From Nonlabens dokdonensis DSW-6 (lineage in GTDB: Bacteria; Bacteroidota; Bacteroidia; Flavobacteriales; Flavobacteriaceae): a stretch of DNA of 64,000 bases. Positions 46,919 to 55,278 of the stretch are shown here, one piece after another (the first letter of the stretch is position 1; the number at the start of each line of letters is the position of its first letter). Where the stretch lies: positions 3,845,501-3,909,500 of the forward strand of contig NC_020156.1 in the NCBI RefSeq assembly GCF_000332115.1. The letters are read 5' to 3'. The notes beneath the pieces were generated by a model. It was not told the origin of the DNA. It saw only the letters and a list, made by a program, of their open reading frames with translations, and made no database searches. The position numbers were made by a program, and so were the translations under genes.

Positions 46919-48104
46919 GAACTATATCTTTTGCTACTTCTGACTTTGGTTTTGTCTCAAAATCAAAAACATTTTTTTCTCTATCAATAATACTTATTTT
47001 ATTAGTATCTACTCCAAAACCTGCGCCTTTATCTCGCATAGAGTTTAAAACTAACAAATCTGTATTTTTCTTTTCCGCTTTCGCGAAAGCGTGCTCTAAT
47101 TCATTCTCTGTTTCTAGGGCAAAACCTACAAGAAAAGGTTTATTCTTAAGATCTCCTACACTAGCCAAAATATCTGGGTTTTTCACCAACTCTATCTGTA
47201 ACGTGTCAGACTTCTTTTTTATTTTCTGACCTGCAGGATTTACTGGCCTATAATCTGCAACCGCTGCGCTAAAGATAGCAAGATCTACTTGAGCTATTTT
47301 TTCATGTACCGCATCATACATTTGCTGTGCACTTTGCACATCTATTCTTTTAATAAGATGATGCTCTACCTTCACAGCACTTGGTCCCATGATCAAGATT
47401 ACTCTAGCACCTTGTTGAGCAATTTCTAATGCTAGAGCAGCACCCATTTTACCGCTGCTGTGATTCCCTATAAATCTTACTGGGTCAATGGCCTCATAAG
47501 TAGGGCCAGCTGTGATCAAACAAGTTTTATCATGCAATAAATGCTTGCTTTGTAAATCCTTTTCTATAAAACTTATAATTTCTTCTGGCTCTGCCATACG
47601 GCCTTTACCTGATAAACCGCTAGCAAGTTCACCTTCTCCAGCAGGCACCATCAAGTTACCATAAGAGGCTAGTTTCTCAAAATTAGAAATGGTTGAAGGA
47701 TGCTTGTACATATCGAGATCCATAGCTGGAGCAAAATAAACAGGACACTTTGCACTACAATAAGTAGCTAACAAAAGGTTATCTATATTACCGTTCACCA
47801 TTTTACTCATGGTGTTTGCAGTAGCTGGAGCGATGATCATAAGATCTGCCCACAGGCCTAGTTCTACATGATTGTTCCAGGTATCGTTTTCATCTTCTTC
47901 ATTTGTGAAGTGAGTAAGCACCGGATTCTTAGAAAGCGTTGATAAAGTAAGCGGTGTGACAAAATCTCGAGCAGATGGTGTCATTATTACTTTAACAGCA
48001 GCGCCCGCTTTAATAAGCAGGCGCACTATATAAGTAGATTTGTAAGCAGCTATACCGCCAGTTACACCTAGCAATACTTTTTTACCACTTAAAACTGATA
48101 TCAT
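46893..48104 (-). CDS. coaBC: Bifunctional phosphopantothenoylcysteine decarboxylase / phosphopantothenate-cysteine ligase
   Basis: Performs two consecutive steps of coenzyme A synthesis: CTP-dependent coupling of cysteine to phosphopantothenate, then FMN-dependent decarboxylation. The CoaC half (about 1-185) shows GVTGGIAAYKS, the active-site His in NHVELGLWAD (near 76), APATANTMSKM and PAMDLDMYKHP. The CoaB half (about 190-403) shows ITAGPTYEAIDPVRFIGNHSSGKMG and SAAVADYRP. The length of 403 aa is normal. The palindrome at 47076-47091 is translated as HAFAKAEKK in the CoaB half, close to KNTDLLVLNSM. It starts 10 bp after rpoZ. Confidence 0.96.
   Translation of the reverse strand: MISVLSGKKVLLGVTGGIAAYKSTYIVRLLIKAGAAVKVIMTPSARDFVTPLTLSTLSKNPVLTHFTNEEDENDTWNNHVELGLWADLMIIAPATANTMSKMVNGNIDNLLLATYCSAKCPVYFAPAMDLDMYKHPSTISNFEKLASYGNLMVPAGEGELASGLSGKGRMAEPEEIISFIEKDLQSKHLLHDKTCLITAGPTYEAIDPVRFIGNHSSGKMGAALALEIAQQGARVILIMGPSAVKVEHHLIKRIDVQSAQQMYDAVHEKIAQVDLAIFSAAVADYRPVNPAGQKIKKKSDTLQIELVKNPDILASVGDLKNKPFLVGFALETENELEHAFAKAEKKNTDLLVLNSMRDKGAGFGVDTNKISIIDREKNVFDFETKPKSEVAKDIVHEIIQRVL
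47076..47091. repeat. Palindrome copy 10 (16 bp), in coaBC
   Basis: CGCTTTCGCGAAAGCG, read on the minus strand as AFAKA. Confidence 0.97.
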
Positions 48105-48114
48105 GTGATTTGAA

Positions 48115-48441
48115 TTACTCTTCAGTACTTCCTGTATCTCTATGATAAATCTTTCCTTGTAACCATTCTTCTATCGCAATAGCAGCTGGTTTAGGTAAAC
48201 GCTCATAAAACTTAGAAACTTCTATCTGTTCTTTGTTTTCAAAGATTTCTTCAAGAGAATCGTTATAGGTAGCAAACTCTTCTAACTTTTCAATAAGTTC
48301 TTCTTTAACGTCTGTATTAATTTGCTCTGCACGTTTTGCAATTATAGAAATTGCTTCATACATGTTACCTGTAGGAGCCGTAAGTGCGTCTCTGTTATAA
48401 GTAATCGTAGTATTAGGAGCTGTTAGATTTTTAGTATCCAT
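48115..48441 (-). CDS. rpoZ: RNA polymerase omega-like subunit (Rpb6 family)
   Basis: A 108-aa Bacteroidota-type omega subunit that helps assemble the beta' subunit. The conserved part TGNMYEAISIIAKRAEQI (near 24-41) corresponds to the omega/Rpb6 core. The acidic tail (EEWLQGKIYHRD) is typical of this phylum, and the N-terminus is Thr-rich. It is placed in the standard cluster between bamD (5-bp gap) and coaBC (10-bp gap), the same neighbourhood seen across Flavobacteriaceae. Confidence 0.85.
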   Translation of the reverse strand: MDTKNLTAPNTTITYNRDALTAPTGNMYEAISIIAKRAEQINTDVKEELIEKLEEFATYNDSLEEIFENKEQIEVSKFYERLPKPAAIAIEEWLQGKIYHRDTGSTEE

Positions 48442-48446
48442 TATTG

Positions 48447-49256
48447 TTATTTACTTGTGTTTTGAGAATTGTATTCTTCTATTTTTTCCATTATCTCATC
48501 AGCGTCTTCTTTATACTCACTGTTAGGATAACGTTTTGCAAAGATATCATAATATTCTTTAGCCTTTGCAAGTCTTTCAGGAACTAACTCTGCAAAACTA
48601 TTTATACCATATTGAAATTGTGAATCTAGCAAATAAAATTGAGCATCATCTTGATAATCAGATCCTGGGTGATCTAAAATAAAGTTTTCAAAAGCACTTA
48701 TGGCACTTATGTATCCACCTCTAAAGTTTCCAAAATGATGGTACTGCTTTGCTATCTCGTAGGCTTTCTTATCGAGTTTATCCCGCAACTCTTCTACCAT
48801 TACATTAGCTTCGTCGGTATAATCTCCGGATGGATAGACGTTGATGTATTCTTGTAATTTAGTTAAAGCGATATTCGTATCTGTCTGGTCCTTAGAATAT
48901 ACTGGCGACATTTGATAATGACTCTTTGCAGCCATAAACAATGCCAGTTGAGCATTAGGATTAGTAGGATGTGATGTTATAAAACGCTCGTATTGATAAG
49001 CACTATTGATATAACTCTCATCTTCATATAATGCTTTTGCATATTTAATTGCCATGTCAGCAGCACTATCAGTACCTCTGTAAACTGGAATAATTTGTTC
49101 AAAAAGAGCTAGCGATTTACCATATTTACCTTTTGCCATTAAGGTATCAATCATCGCAACTTTTTCTAGATTATCTTCCGACTTTAGAGCTTTTTGATAA
49201 GAGCCACAGCTGGCAAGAGTTGCAACGAGAATAATGACTACAATTAGGTTTTTCAT
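48447..49256 (-). CDS. bamD: Outer-membrane assembly lipoprotein BamD
   Basis: TPR-type lipoprotein of the BAM complex, which inserts beta-barrels in the outer membrane. The lipoprotein signal ends in the lipobox LASCGS (Cys near residue 17). Tetratricopeptide repeats run through about 30-265: YGKSLALFEQIIPVYRG, YINSAYQYERFITSHPTNPNA, GYISAISAFENFILDHPGSDY, RLAKAKEYYDIFAKRYPNSEY. I choose the ATG at 49256 (MKNLIVVII) rather than an in-frame TTG at 49262. A TACCTTTG -7 element sits 19 bp upstream of the ATG. This is the promoter-proximal gene of bamD-rpoZ-coaBC-DUF4835. Confidence 0.93.
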   Translation of the reverse strand: MKNLIVVIILVATLASCGSYQKALKSEDNLEKVAMIDTLMAKGKYGKSLALFEQIIPVYRGTDSAADMAIKYAKALYEDESYINSAYQYERFITSHPTNPNAQLALFMAAKSHYQMSPVYSKDQTDTNIALTKLQEYINVYPSGDYTDEANVMVEELRDKLDKKAYEIAKQYHHFGNFRGGYISAISAFENFILDHPGSDYQDDAQFYLLDSQFQYGINSFAELVPERLAKAKEYYDIFAKRYPNSEYKEDADEIMEKIEEYNSQNTSK

Positions 49257-49275
49257 AAACAATATTAATGAAATG

Positions 49276-49283
49276 CAAAGGTA
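49276..49283 (-). promoter_or_regulatory. -7 element of the bamD operon
   Basis: Minus-strand TACCTTTG, 19 bp upstream of the bamD ATG at 49256. Supports the internal start. Confidence 0.5.
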
Positions 49284-49334
49284 ACTTTTTCTATGTAAAA
49301 AGAAAGTCAGTTCACACTCCTTAACGCAAGGATT

Positions 49335-50213
49335 TTAATTCTCGTATTGATCAAGAAAAGTTTTCAAACGATCATTTAAATTTTGATCTACAGAAACTAA
49401 TGGCAATCGTACTTTAGAATCACATAGATCTAGATGATGCAAGAGAGCTTTTATTCCTGCAGGATTTCCTTGCTCAAAAATCATATCAATACTGGGAGCA
49501 ATTTTATAATGAAGTTCATACGATTCTGCCACGTCACCATTAAGCCCATATCTTATCATATCTGAAAAATCCTGAGCCATTGCCTGTCCTATGACAGAGA
49601 TTACTCCTGCCCCACCTGCAAGCGTCATAGCATTTGCAATCATATCATCACCAGAGATGACTAGAAAATCCTTAGGTGTGTACTGTATCAAATTCATAGC
49701 TTGTACTAGGTCACCAGCAGCCTCCTTAATTCCTATGATATTGTCAAATTCTGCAAGACGCACTACTGTTTCTAGCGACATATTTGAAGCCGTTCTACCA
49801 GGCACATTATACAATAATATAGGTAACGGACTCGCTTCAGAAACCGCTTTAAAATGCTGGTAAATTCCTTCTTGCGTAGGTTTATTATAAGATGGCGATA
49901 CAGATAATACGGCAACAAAATTATCTTTATCTATATGCTTCAATTCTTCAACAACTATTTGGGTATTATTTCCTCCTACTCCTAACACAAGTGGCAGTTT
50001 ACCATCGTTTACAGAAACAACTGTATCAATAACAATCTGCTTTTCTTCCTTTGTAAGTGTCACAGATTCTCCCGTAGTTCCCAAAACAACTAAATAATCA
50101 ATCCCATTATTTATTTGATGTTGCACTACTTTTTTAAGAGCGTCACGATCTACTGTTCCGTTTGCTGTAAAAGGAGTTACCAGCGCTACTCCAGTTCCTA
50201 TTAATTCTTGCAT
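49335..50213 (-). CDS. dapA: 4-hydroxy-tetrahydrodipicolinate synthase
   Basis: Condenses pyruvate with aspartate semialdehyde in the lysine/diaminopimelate pathway, which supplies peptidoglycan. At 292 aa, a TIM barrel. [13 protein letters not shown] near 44, the catalytic Tyr in [10 protein letters not shown] (near 135) and the Schiff-base Lys in [11 protein letters not shown] (near 163) are present. [20 protein letters not shown] is the C-terminal barrel motif. It starts 1 bp after the DUF6913 stop, so the two are one transcription unit, followed by bamD about 70 bp later with its own promoter. Confidence 0.95.
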   Translation of the reverse strand: MQELIGTGVALVTPFTANGTVDRDALKKVVQHQINNGIDYLVVLGTTGESVTLTKEEKQIVIDTVVSVNDGKLPLVLGVGGNNTQIVVEELKHIDKDNFVAVLSVSPSYNKPTQEGIYQHFKAVSEASPLPILLYNVPGRTASNMSLETVVRLAEFDNIIGIKEAAGDLVQAMNLIQYTPKDFLVISGDDMIANAMTLAGGAGVISVIGQAMAQDFSDMIRYGLNGDVAESYELHYKIAPSIDMIFEQGNPAGIKALLHHLDLCDSKVRLPLVSVDQNLNDRLKTFLDQYEN

Positions 50214-50214
50214 T

Positions 50215-50727
50215 TTATTGAGTTAGAATGTTTAAATATTTTGCAATTTCAGATATAAAAAGAGCATGACTAGTTAAAGGAACGTTAACTGCTAGATCAT
50301 AAGTACTGTCATTTTGATGGCCATACCCTACTTTGAAATTACTCTTCAATTTCATTGCGAGGTACCTCATCAATTCACTATCGGTTTCATAATAATTAAT
50401 TTGCAAATCATAACTTTTAGAGAGCGCGTTCTCGACACCAGCATTTGCAATACCACCACTCCATTTCAGCAGTTTCTTATCAAATAACACAACATTTTCT
50501 TTATTAGCTTTTTGAACGTCCTTGCAACTGCCTATTAAAGTTAAATTATCGACAGGTATGCGTAATTCTTTACACCAATTATGGAATATAGTCAGATCAG
50601 TAACTTTTTCAGAATCAAATAAAATAACTAAAGATTGAGGCCATTGCGGCATCTTTGATCTAGAGCTGTTCTCTAAAACTTCAAATTCTTTACGCAGCCA
50701 TCTCTGCTTTAAAACGTCAAAAATCAT
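50215..50727 (-). CDS. DUF6913 family protein
   Basis: A 170-aa cytosolic protein of the DUF6913 family restricted to Bacteroidota, usually found beside dapA. It has no signal peptide or membrane helix. Visible features are a basic N-terminus ([20 protein letters not shown]), a central alternating alpha/beta region ([22 protein letters not shown]), and a conserved [19 protein letters not shown] near the end. Function unknown. It lies 1 bp upstream of dapA, and a TATTTTTG -7 element lies 25 bp upstream. Confidence 0.75.
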   Translation of the reverse strand: MIFDVLKQRWLRKEFEVLENSSRSKMPQWPQSLVILFDSEKVTDLTIFHNWCKELRIPVDNLTLIGSCKDVQKANKENVVLFDKKLLKWSGGIANAGVENALSKSYDLQINYYETDSELMRYLAMKLKSNFKVGYGHQNDSTYDLAVNVPLTSHALFISEIAKYLNILTQ

Positions 50728-50752
50728 GTACTTTTACTACTTATTCTTTTGA

Positions 50753-50760
50753 CAAAAATA
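50753..50760 (-). promoter_or_regulatory. -7 element of the DUF6913-dapA unit
   Basis: Minus-strand TATTTTTG (TAnnTTTG), 25 bp upstream of the DUF6913 ATG, in the 54-bp divergent gap. Confidence 0.45.
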
Positions 50761-50781
50761 GCACAATAGCAATAAGGCTTT

Positions 50782-51579
50782 ATGAAAAATAATAGGTTTA
50801 AAAAAAGTAACGGTTTTTATAAGAGTTCCGCTTTCGCGAAAGCGGTATTCCTACTAACCATTCTACTCATTTCATGTACTGATAAAAAGTACCAGCTGGA
50901 AAAAGTATCTGGCCAATCTACGGCGATAGATTCCAGCCTCAACTCAGTAAAAGAGATCGAAGAATTTATTGAACCCTATAAAAAGTCTGTTGATGCAGAA
51001 ATGAATAAGCAGCTGAGCTATAATCCTGTGTCGATGCATAAGAATGACTACAAACTCAATACTCCTATAAGCAACATGATGGCAGAAATCGTGCGAGAAA
51101 AAGGAAATCCTATTTTTCAAAAAAGATCAGGAGAAAGTATTGATGTGGTACTCCTAAACCATGGCGGCATAAGAGCTCCTCTGGATAAAGGAAGTGTTAC
51201 CATGCGCAGTGCCTACGAGATCATGCCTTTTGAAAATAGCATAGTCGTAGCACAATTGAATGGCTCGCAAATGGATTCTTTAATTAATTACCTCGTTAAA
51301 AGAAAAAGAGCACATCCCATAAGTGGACTTCAAATTCAATTAGATAAAAATGGTGATCTAGTTGAAGTTTTAATCAACGGAGAAACGCTAGACTCACAAA
51401 AACTTTACTACGTAGCAACTAATGATTACTTATACAACGGTGGTGATAATATGAGCTTTTTTAAAGACACTCCTCTCACTACTTTAGACTATAAAATTAG
51501 GAACGCAATGATTGATTATTTTGAAGAAACAGACACGTTGAGATTTACCAGAGACAACCGTTTCACAATGGCTCAGTAG
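50782..51579 (+). CDS. 5'-nucleotidase C-terminal domain as a separate lipoprotein
   Basis: A 265-aa exported protein corresponding to the C-terminal, substrate-specificity half of UshA-type 5'-nucleotidases. An N-terminal signal with a lipobox-like ILLISCTDK places Cys near residue 33. The domain (about 65-260) shows LNHGGIRAPLDKG (family NxGGIR motif), AYEIMPFENSIVVAQLNG and the substrate-clamp region YYVATNDYLYNGGDNMSFF. The catalytic metal-binding half is encoded by the next gene, 21 bp downstream. The palindrome is translated as SAFAKAV in the signal n-region. Probably the two chains work together outside the cytoplasmic membrane. Confidence 0.88.
   Translation: MKNNRFKKSNGFYKSSAFAKAVFLLTILLISCTDKKYQLEKVSGQSTAIDSSLNSVKEIEEFIEPYKKSVDAEMNKQLSYNPVSMHKNDYKLNTPISNMMAEIVREKGNPIFQKRSGESIDVVLLNHGGIRAPLDKGSVTMRSAYEIMPFENSIVVAQLNGSQMDSLINYLVKRKRAHPISGLQIQLDKNGDLVEVLINGETLDSQKLYYVATNDYLYNGGDNMSFFKDTPLTTLDYKIRNAMIDYFEETDTLRFTRDNRFTMAQ
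50828..50845. repeat. Palindrome copy 11 (18-bp form), in nucleotidase C-domain gene
   Basis: CCGCTTTCGCGAAAGCGG, read on the plus strand as AFAKA inside the signal sequence. Confidence 0.97.
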
Positions 51580-51600
51580 CAGTCCAAAAAACACTTTATT

Positions 51601-52527
51601 ATGGAAAGAAGAAAGTTTATAAGAAATACGAGTGCTGGAATGATCGCTGGAACTGCTTTATGGTCCAATTATGCTCTAGCTAACAATATATTTACAGGTC
51701 CTGAACTAGAGCCTGGAACTAAGAAAATTACCATTTTACATACTAACGATACACATTCTCATATTGAGCCTATTTCTGGCGGTCGTAATGATGGTCGCGG
51801 TGGTGTTGCACGACGCGCAGCGCTCATCAGTAAAGTGAGAGAAGAAAATCCTCATACAATTTTATTGGACTGTGGTGACATTTTTCAAGGCACGCCATAC
51901 TTCAATTTTTATGGTGGTGAACTCGAGATAAAACTCATGTCTATGATGGGTTATGATGCTGCTACGATAGGAAATCATGATTTTGATAATGGAATTGAAG
52001 GTCTTTACAAACAATTACCGCATGCCGATTTTGACTTCGTGATCTCTAACTATGATTTCTCAAATACCATCATGGATGGACACACTAAACCCTATAAAGT
52101 GATGGTAAAGGACGGCGTGCGCATCGGTCTTTTTGGGGTTGGGATACAACTATACGGATTAGTAGATCCTAAAATGTATAAAGAAACCGTTTACAATGAT
52201 CCGATAGAGGTCGCTAAAGACCAAATTAAATCGTTACGAGAAACAGAGAAATGCGATATTGTAATTTGTATCTCACATTTAGGATATGCTTACGAGCACG
52301 ATAAAGTTTCTGATTTGAAACTAGCCGAAGCAACTTCTGGCATTGATTTAATCATAGGCGGACACACACATACTTTTCTGGACGCTCCAGAGATCGTAAA
52401 AAACGCCGCTGGTAAAGACGTTATGGTGAATCAAGTAGGTTGTTATGGAATTAACCTTGGCCGTATCGATTTCTATTTGAAAGAAGGGAAGATTGATAAA
52501 GGTGTTGATGTGGTTTATGAAATTTAA
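51601..52527 (+). CDS. 5'-nucleotidase catalytic metallophosphatase domain (Tat-type signal)
   Basis: A 308-aa exported metallophosphoesterase corresponding to the N-terminal half of UshA-type 5'-nucleotidases. The N-terminus MERRKFIRNTSAG is a twin-arginine-type signal (RRKFI), ending near ALANN. Dimetal-site motifs are all present: LHTNDTHSHIEP (near 48), DCGDIFQGTPYF (near 98), GNHDFDNG (near 123), ISHLGY (near 222) and GGHTHTFLDAP (near 251). It lacks the specificity domain, which the upstream gene supplies. The reversed gene order argues against a simple frameshift split. Confidence 0.9.
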   Translation: MERRKFIRNTSAGMIAGTALWSNYALANNIFTGPELEPGTKKITILHTNDTHSHIEPISGGRNDGRGGVARRAALISKVREENPHTILLDCGDIFQGTPYFNFYGGELEIKLMSMMGYDAATIGNHDFDNGIEGLYKQLPHADFDFVISNYDFSNTIMDGHTKPYKVMVKDGVRIGLFGVGIQLYGLVDPKMYKETVYNDPIEVAKDQIKSLRETEKCDIVICISHLGYAYEHDKVSDLKLAEATSGIDLIIGGHTHTFLDAPEIVKNAAGKDVMVNQVGCYGINLGRIDFYLKEGKIDKGVDVVYEI

Positions 52528-52541
52528 GAAATAAAACAGTG

Positions 52542-53408
52542 ATGAGTAATTTCGGAAAAACAATCAAAATATTTCTCATTGACGGAGAACCTAATGGTCG
52601 TATGACTTGCGAGTTATCCAACTGGACAGGTAAAGCTTTAAAAATTCCAAGAAAAAAAATAAAAGAATCATCTGATAGATCTGAACTTTTAAATACCGGT
52701 ATATACATTCTAATTGGAAAATCACCTAAATCAGAAACAAAAAACCTTGCTTACATAGGAGAGGCTGAAGAGATTTACACTAGATTAAATCAGCAATTAT
52801 CCAAAAAAGAATTTTGGAATGAAGCTATAGTTTTTGTTAGTAAAGATGAAAACCTCAACAAGGCTCATATTAAATACTTAGAGAGTCGGTTGCACGAAAT
52901 AGCAGTAAAAACAAATAGATACGAAATAGACAATGGAATTAATCCTACAAGGTCTACGATTTCTGAATCTGATGTAGCTGAGATGGAAGAATTTTTAGAA
53001 AACATAAAACTTCTAGTGAATGCATTGGGTTATAAAATTTTTGAAGAATTACCACAAAATTTGAAAACAGATGTAAAAGATTCAGTGGACGACACCTTTT
53101 ATTTAACTGGTTTAAGAATGGCAAATGCACAAGGTAGACTTACTAATGACGGATTTGTAGTCCTCAAAAACTCGGTAATTAGCCCTTCTACAACAGAAGG
53201 TTGTTCAGATCACTGGATTCGTTTGAGAGAAAGACTAATCAAAGATTCAATAATTATAAAAACTCAAAATCACTTCATTTTTAATGAAAGTTATCTTTTT
53301 TCTAGTCCATCAGCCGCTGCTGCAATAGTGATAGGTAGAAATGCAAATGGACTGAAAGAATGGAAATTGAAAAATGGTAAGACTATTAAAGAGCTTGAAT
53401 CCTTTTAA
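52542..53408 (+). CDS. GIY-YIG nuclease-like protein with C-terminal DUF4357
   Basis: A 288-aa cytosolic protein. The GIY-YIG core (about 48-135) shows GIYILIG and AYIGEAEEIYTRLNQQ, with a downstream Glu in YLESRLHEIA that could be the metal-binding residue. The C-terminal about 100 residues (LTNDGFVVLKNSVISPS, FSSPSAAAAIVIGRNANGLKEW) match DUF4357, often found in restriction-modification or GIY-YIG proteins. I use the ATG at 52542 rather than the adjacent in-frame GTG. The target nucleic acid is unknown. No methylase or other defence gene lies beside it. Confidence 0.8.
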   Translation: MSNFGKTIKIFLIDGEPNGRMTCELSNWTGKALKIPRKKIKESSDRSELLNTGIYILIGKSPKSETKNLAYIGEAEEIYTRLNQQLSKKEFWNEAIVFVSKDENLNKAHIKYLESRLHEIAVKTNRYEIDNGINPTRSTISESDVAEMEEFLENIKLLVNALGYKIFEELPQNLKTDVKDSVDDTFYLTGLRMANAQGRLTNDGFVVLKNSVISPSTTEGCSDHWIRLRERLIKDSIIIKTQNHFIFNESYLFSSPSAAAAIVIGRNANGLKEWKLKNGKTIKELESF

Positions 53409-53434
53409 ACTAACAAACGTAAATCCTAAACAAT

Positions 53435-53827
53435 ATGACCAAATCAATAATTACCAAAGGATTTATACTTTCAGGAATCGTAAATACATTAGGGATTCTT
53501 TTTTTTACAAAGGTCTTTACAAATGACGTAATTCCAGAAACAGATCCAGTGGTGATGTCTTATTTTGGATTATTAATGATAATGGTTTGGGGTGTTGCTT
53601 TTATTGCTGTAGCTAAAGTTTTTGAGAAAGTAAAATGGCTAATAGCTGTTTTTGCACTTGAAAAATTATGTTATGTCATTGCTTACGGATATTGGTTTAC
53701 CAACAATAGCTTACAAGAAGTATACAACAGAGATTTTATAGCAGGTGTTTTCTACTCTATATATGGTTTAAATGATTTCTTTTTCATGCTGTTCTTTGGA
53801 TATGTGTTCTTCAAAATAAAAAAGTAA
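53435..53827 (+). CDS. Small four-helix membrane protein of unknown function
   Basis: A 130-aa hydrophobic protein with four predicted membrane helices, at about 8-26, 42-64, 68-90 and 104-126, ending KIKK. No catalytic or transport motif recognised. Spaced 26 bp after the GIY-YIG gene on the same strand, so possibly co-transcribed. Its relatives appear to be uncharacterised membrane proteins of Bacteroidota. Confidence 0.65.
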   Translation: MTKSIITKGFILSGIVNTLGILFFTKVFTNDVIPETDPVVMSYFGLLMIMVWGVAFIAVAKVFEKVKWLIAVFALEKLCYVIAYGYWFTNNSLQEVYNRDFIAGVFYSIYGLNDFFFMLFFGYVFFKIKK

Positions 53828-53935
53828 TTACTTTAACACTTCAAAGGAAAACCGTCAATTTCACACCTAAAACAATAATTAAAACCCTTGTTTAAAATAT
53901 ATACCCCTTAAAAAATAGGGTTGTTGATAAAATAA

Positions 53936-53955
53936 ATGATGTTTTTAAACGTCAT
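53936..53955. promoter_or_regulatory. Near-palindrome upstream of amt, possible operator
   Basis: ATGATGTTTTTAAACGTCAT, a 20-bp inverted repeat with two mismatched pairs. It ends 4 bp before the -7 element, so a bound protein would affect initiation. A nitrogen-responsive regulator is a guess from the gene it precedes. Confidence 0.35.
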
Positions 53956-53959
53956 ACCC

Positions 53960-53967
53960 TATATTTG
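53960..53967 (+). promoter_or_regulatory. -7 element of amt
   Basis: TATATTTG (TAnnTTTG), 22 bp upstream of the amt ATG. Confidence 0.5.
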
Positions 53968-53989
53968 AAAATCTAATAAATTTTTAAAA

Positions 53990-55273
53990 ATGGGCAAAAA
54001 GGTCAATTTTATAGTTTTAGCCGCTTTGGTTCTTATCAGTTTAATTTTCAGCCATCCTTATACAGAAAATGGTGATATGAGTGCCATAGACAGCGGTGAT
54101 ACTGCATGGATGTTGATAGCATCGGCATTTGTATTATTAATGACGCCAGGACTTGCCTTTTTCTATGGTGGTATGGTGAATAAAAAATCCATGATTTCCA
54201 CGATGCTGCAAAGCTTTGTAGCTTTAGGAGTAGTTAGTATAATATGGGTAATTGTAGGTTTCTCAATTGCCTTTGGAGAAAGCTATTATGGAATCATAGG
54301 AAATCCGATGACTTATTTTAATTTTAAAGATGTAGGTCTTGCTCCTAACCCAGATTTTGCAGGAACTGTACCTTTTTTAGTATTTGCATTATTCCAGCTC
54401 AAGTTTGCCATTATCACACCTGCCTTAATCACAGGTAGCTTTGCAGAACGTGTCCGTTTTAGAAGCTACATCTTATTCATGGTATTGTTTACTATATTCA
54501 TATACACGCCTTTAGCACACATGACTTGGCATCCAGACGGATTGTTGCGCAATCTAGGAGTACTAGACTTTGCCGGCGGAACTGTAGTTCACATGAGTGC
54601 AGGATTTGCAGCACTTGCAGGAGCAGTTTATTTAGGAAAACGCAAAAAAATCACACACGACCCAGCAAATGTGCCTTACATCATTTTAGGAACTGGATTA
54701 CTTTGGTTTGGATGGTTCGGTTTTAACGCTGGTAGTGCGCTAGCCGCAAATGCCGATGCCGCCATAGCCTTTGCCAATACAAATATCGCTAGTGCTACAG
54801 CCATGATTACCTGGATGTTTTATGAACGTTTCTCTAACCGTAAAATGAGTGCTGTAGGCGCATGTATCGGTGCTATTGTCGGATTGGTTGCCATTACTCC
54901 TGCTGCAGGTTTTGTTACTATTTCACAAAGTATATTTATAGGATTTGCAACTGCCATAACCAGTAATATCGCTATTTCATTATTTTCTAAAACCGGTATT
55001 GACGACACACTAGACGTTTTCCCTAGTCATGGAGTTGGTGGGATTGTAGGTATGATACTCACCGCTGTTTTTGCAGATGAAGTAGGACTAGTTTATGGTG
55101 AGACAGAAACCTTTATGTGGCATATCATAGCACTTATAGGCGTTTCTGTGTTTACCTTCGGTGGTAGTTTGTTATTCTACAAACTGGTTGATATTTTGAT
55201 ACCTATAAGAGTAAGAGACGATCAAGAAGAGCGCGGACTAGATGCTAGCCAGCATGGGGAGACTATTGAATAA
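53990..55273 (+). CDS. amt: Ammonium transporter
   Basis: A 427-aa inner-membrane channel for ammonium/ammonia of the Amt/Rh family, with about 11 membrane helices. It has TAWMLIASAFVLLMTPGLAFFYGGMV (near 38-63), the signature DFAGGTVVHMSAGFAALAGA (near 190, with the first pore His) and the second pore His in FPSHGVGGIVG (near 345). The C-terminal tail is short and charged. No glnK-type PII gene follows, which is different from many bacteria. Expression may be controlled at the inverted repeat upstream. Confidence 0.95.
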   Translation: MGKKVNFIVLAALVLISLIFSHPYTENGDMSAIDSGDTAWMLIASAFVLLMTPGLAFFYGGMVNKKSMISTMLQSFVALGVVSIIWVIVGFSIAFGESYYGIIGNPMTYFNFKDVGLAPNPDFAGTVPFLVFALFQLKFAIITPALITGSFAERVRFRSYILFMVLFTIFIYTPLAHMTWHPDGLLRNLGVLDFAGGTVVHMSAGFAALAGAVYLGKRKKITHDPANVPYIILGTGLLWFGWFGFNAGSALAANADAAIAFANTNIASATAMITWMFYERFSNRKMSAVGACIGAIVGLVAITPAAGFVTISQSIFIGFATAITSNIAISLFSKTGIDDTLDVFPSHGVGGIVGMILTAVFADEVGLVYGETETFMWHIIALIGVSVFTFGGSLLFYKLVDILIPIRVRDDQEERGLDASQHGETIE

Positions 55274-55278
55274 CAAAA

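Noticed and set aside
50782..52527. Frameshifted single 5'-nucleotidase gene
   Set aside because: The domain order is reversed and each part has its own export signal, so a broken single gene does not explain it.
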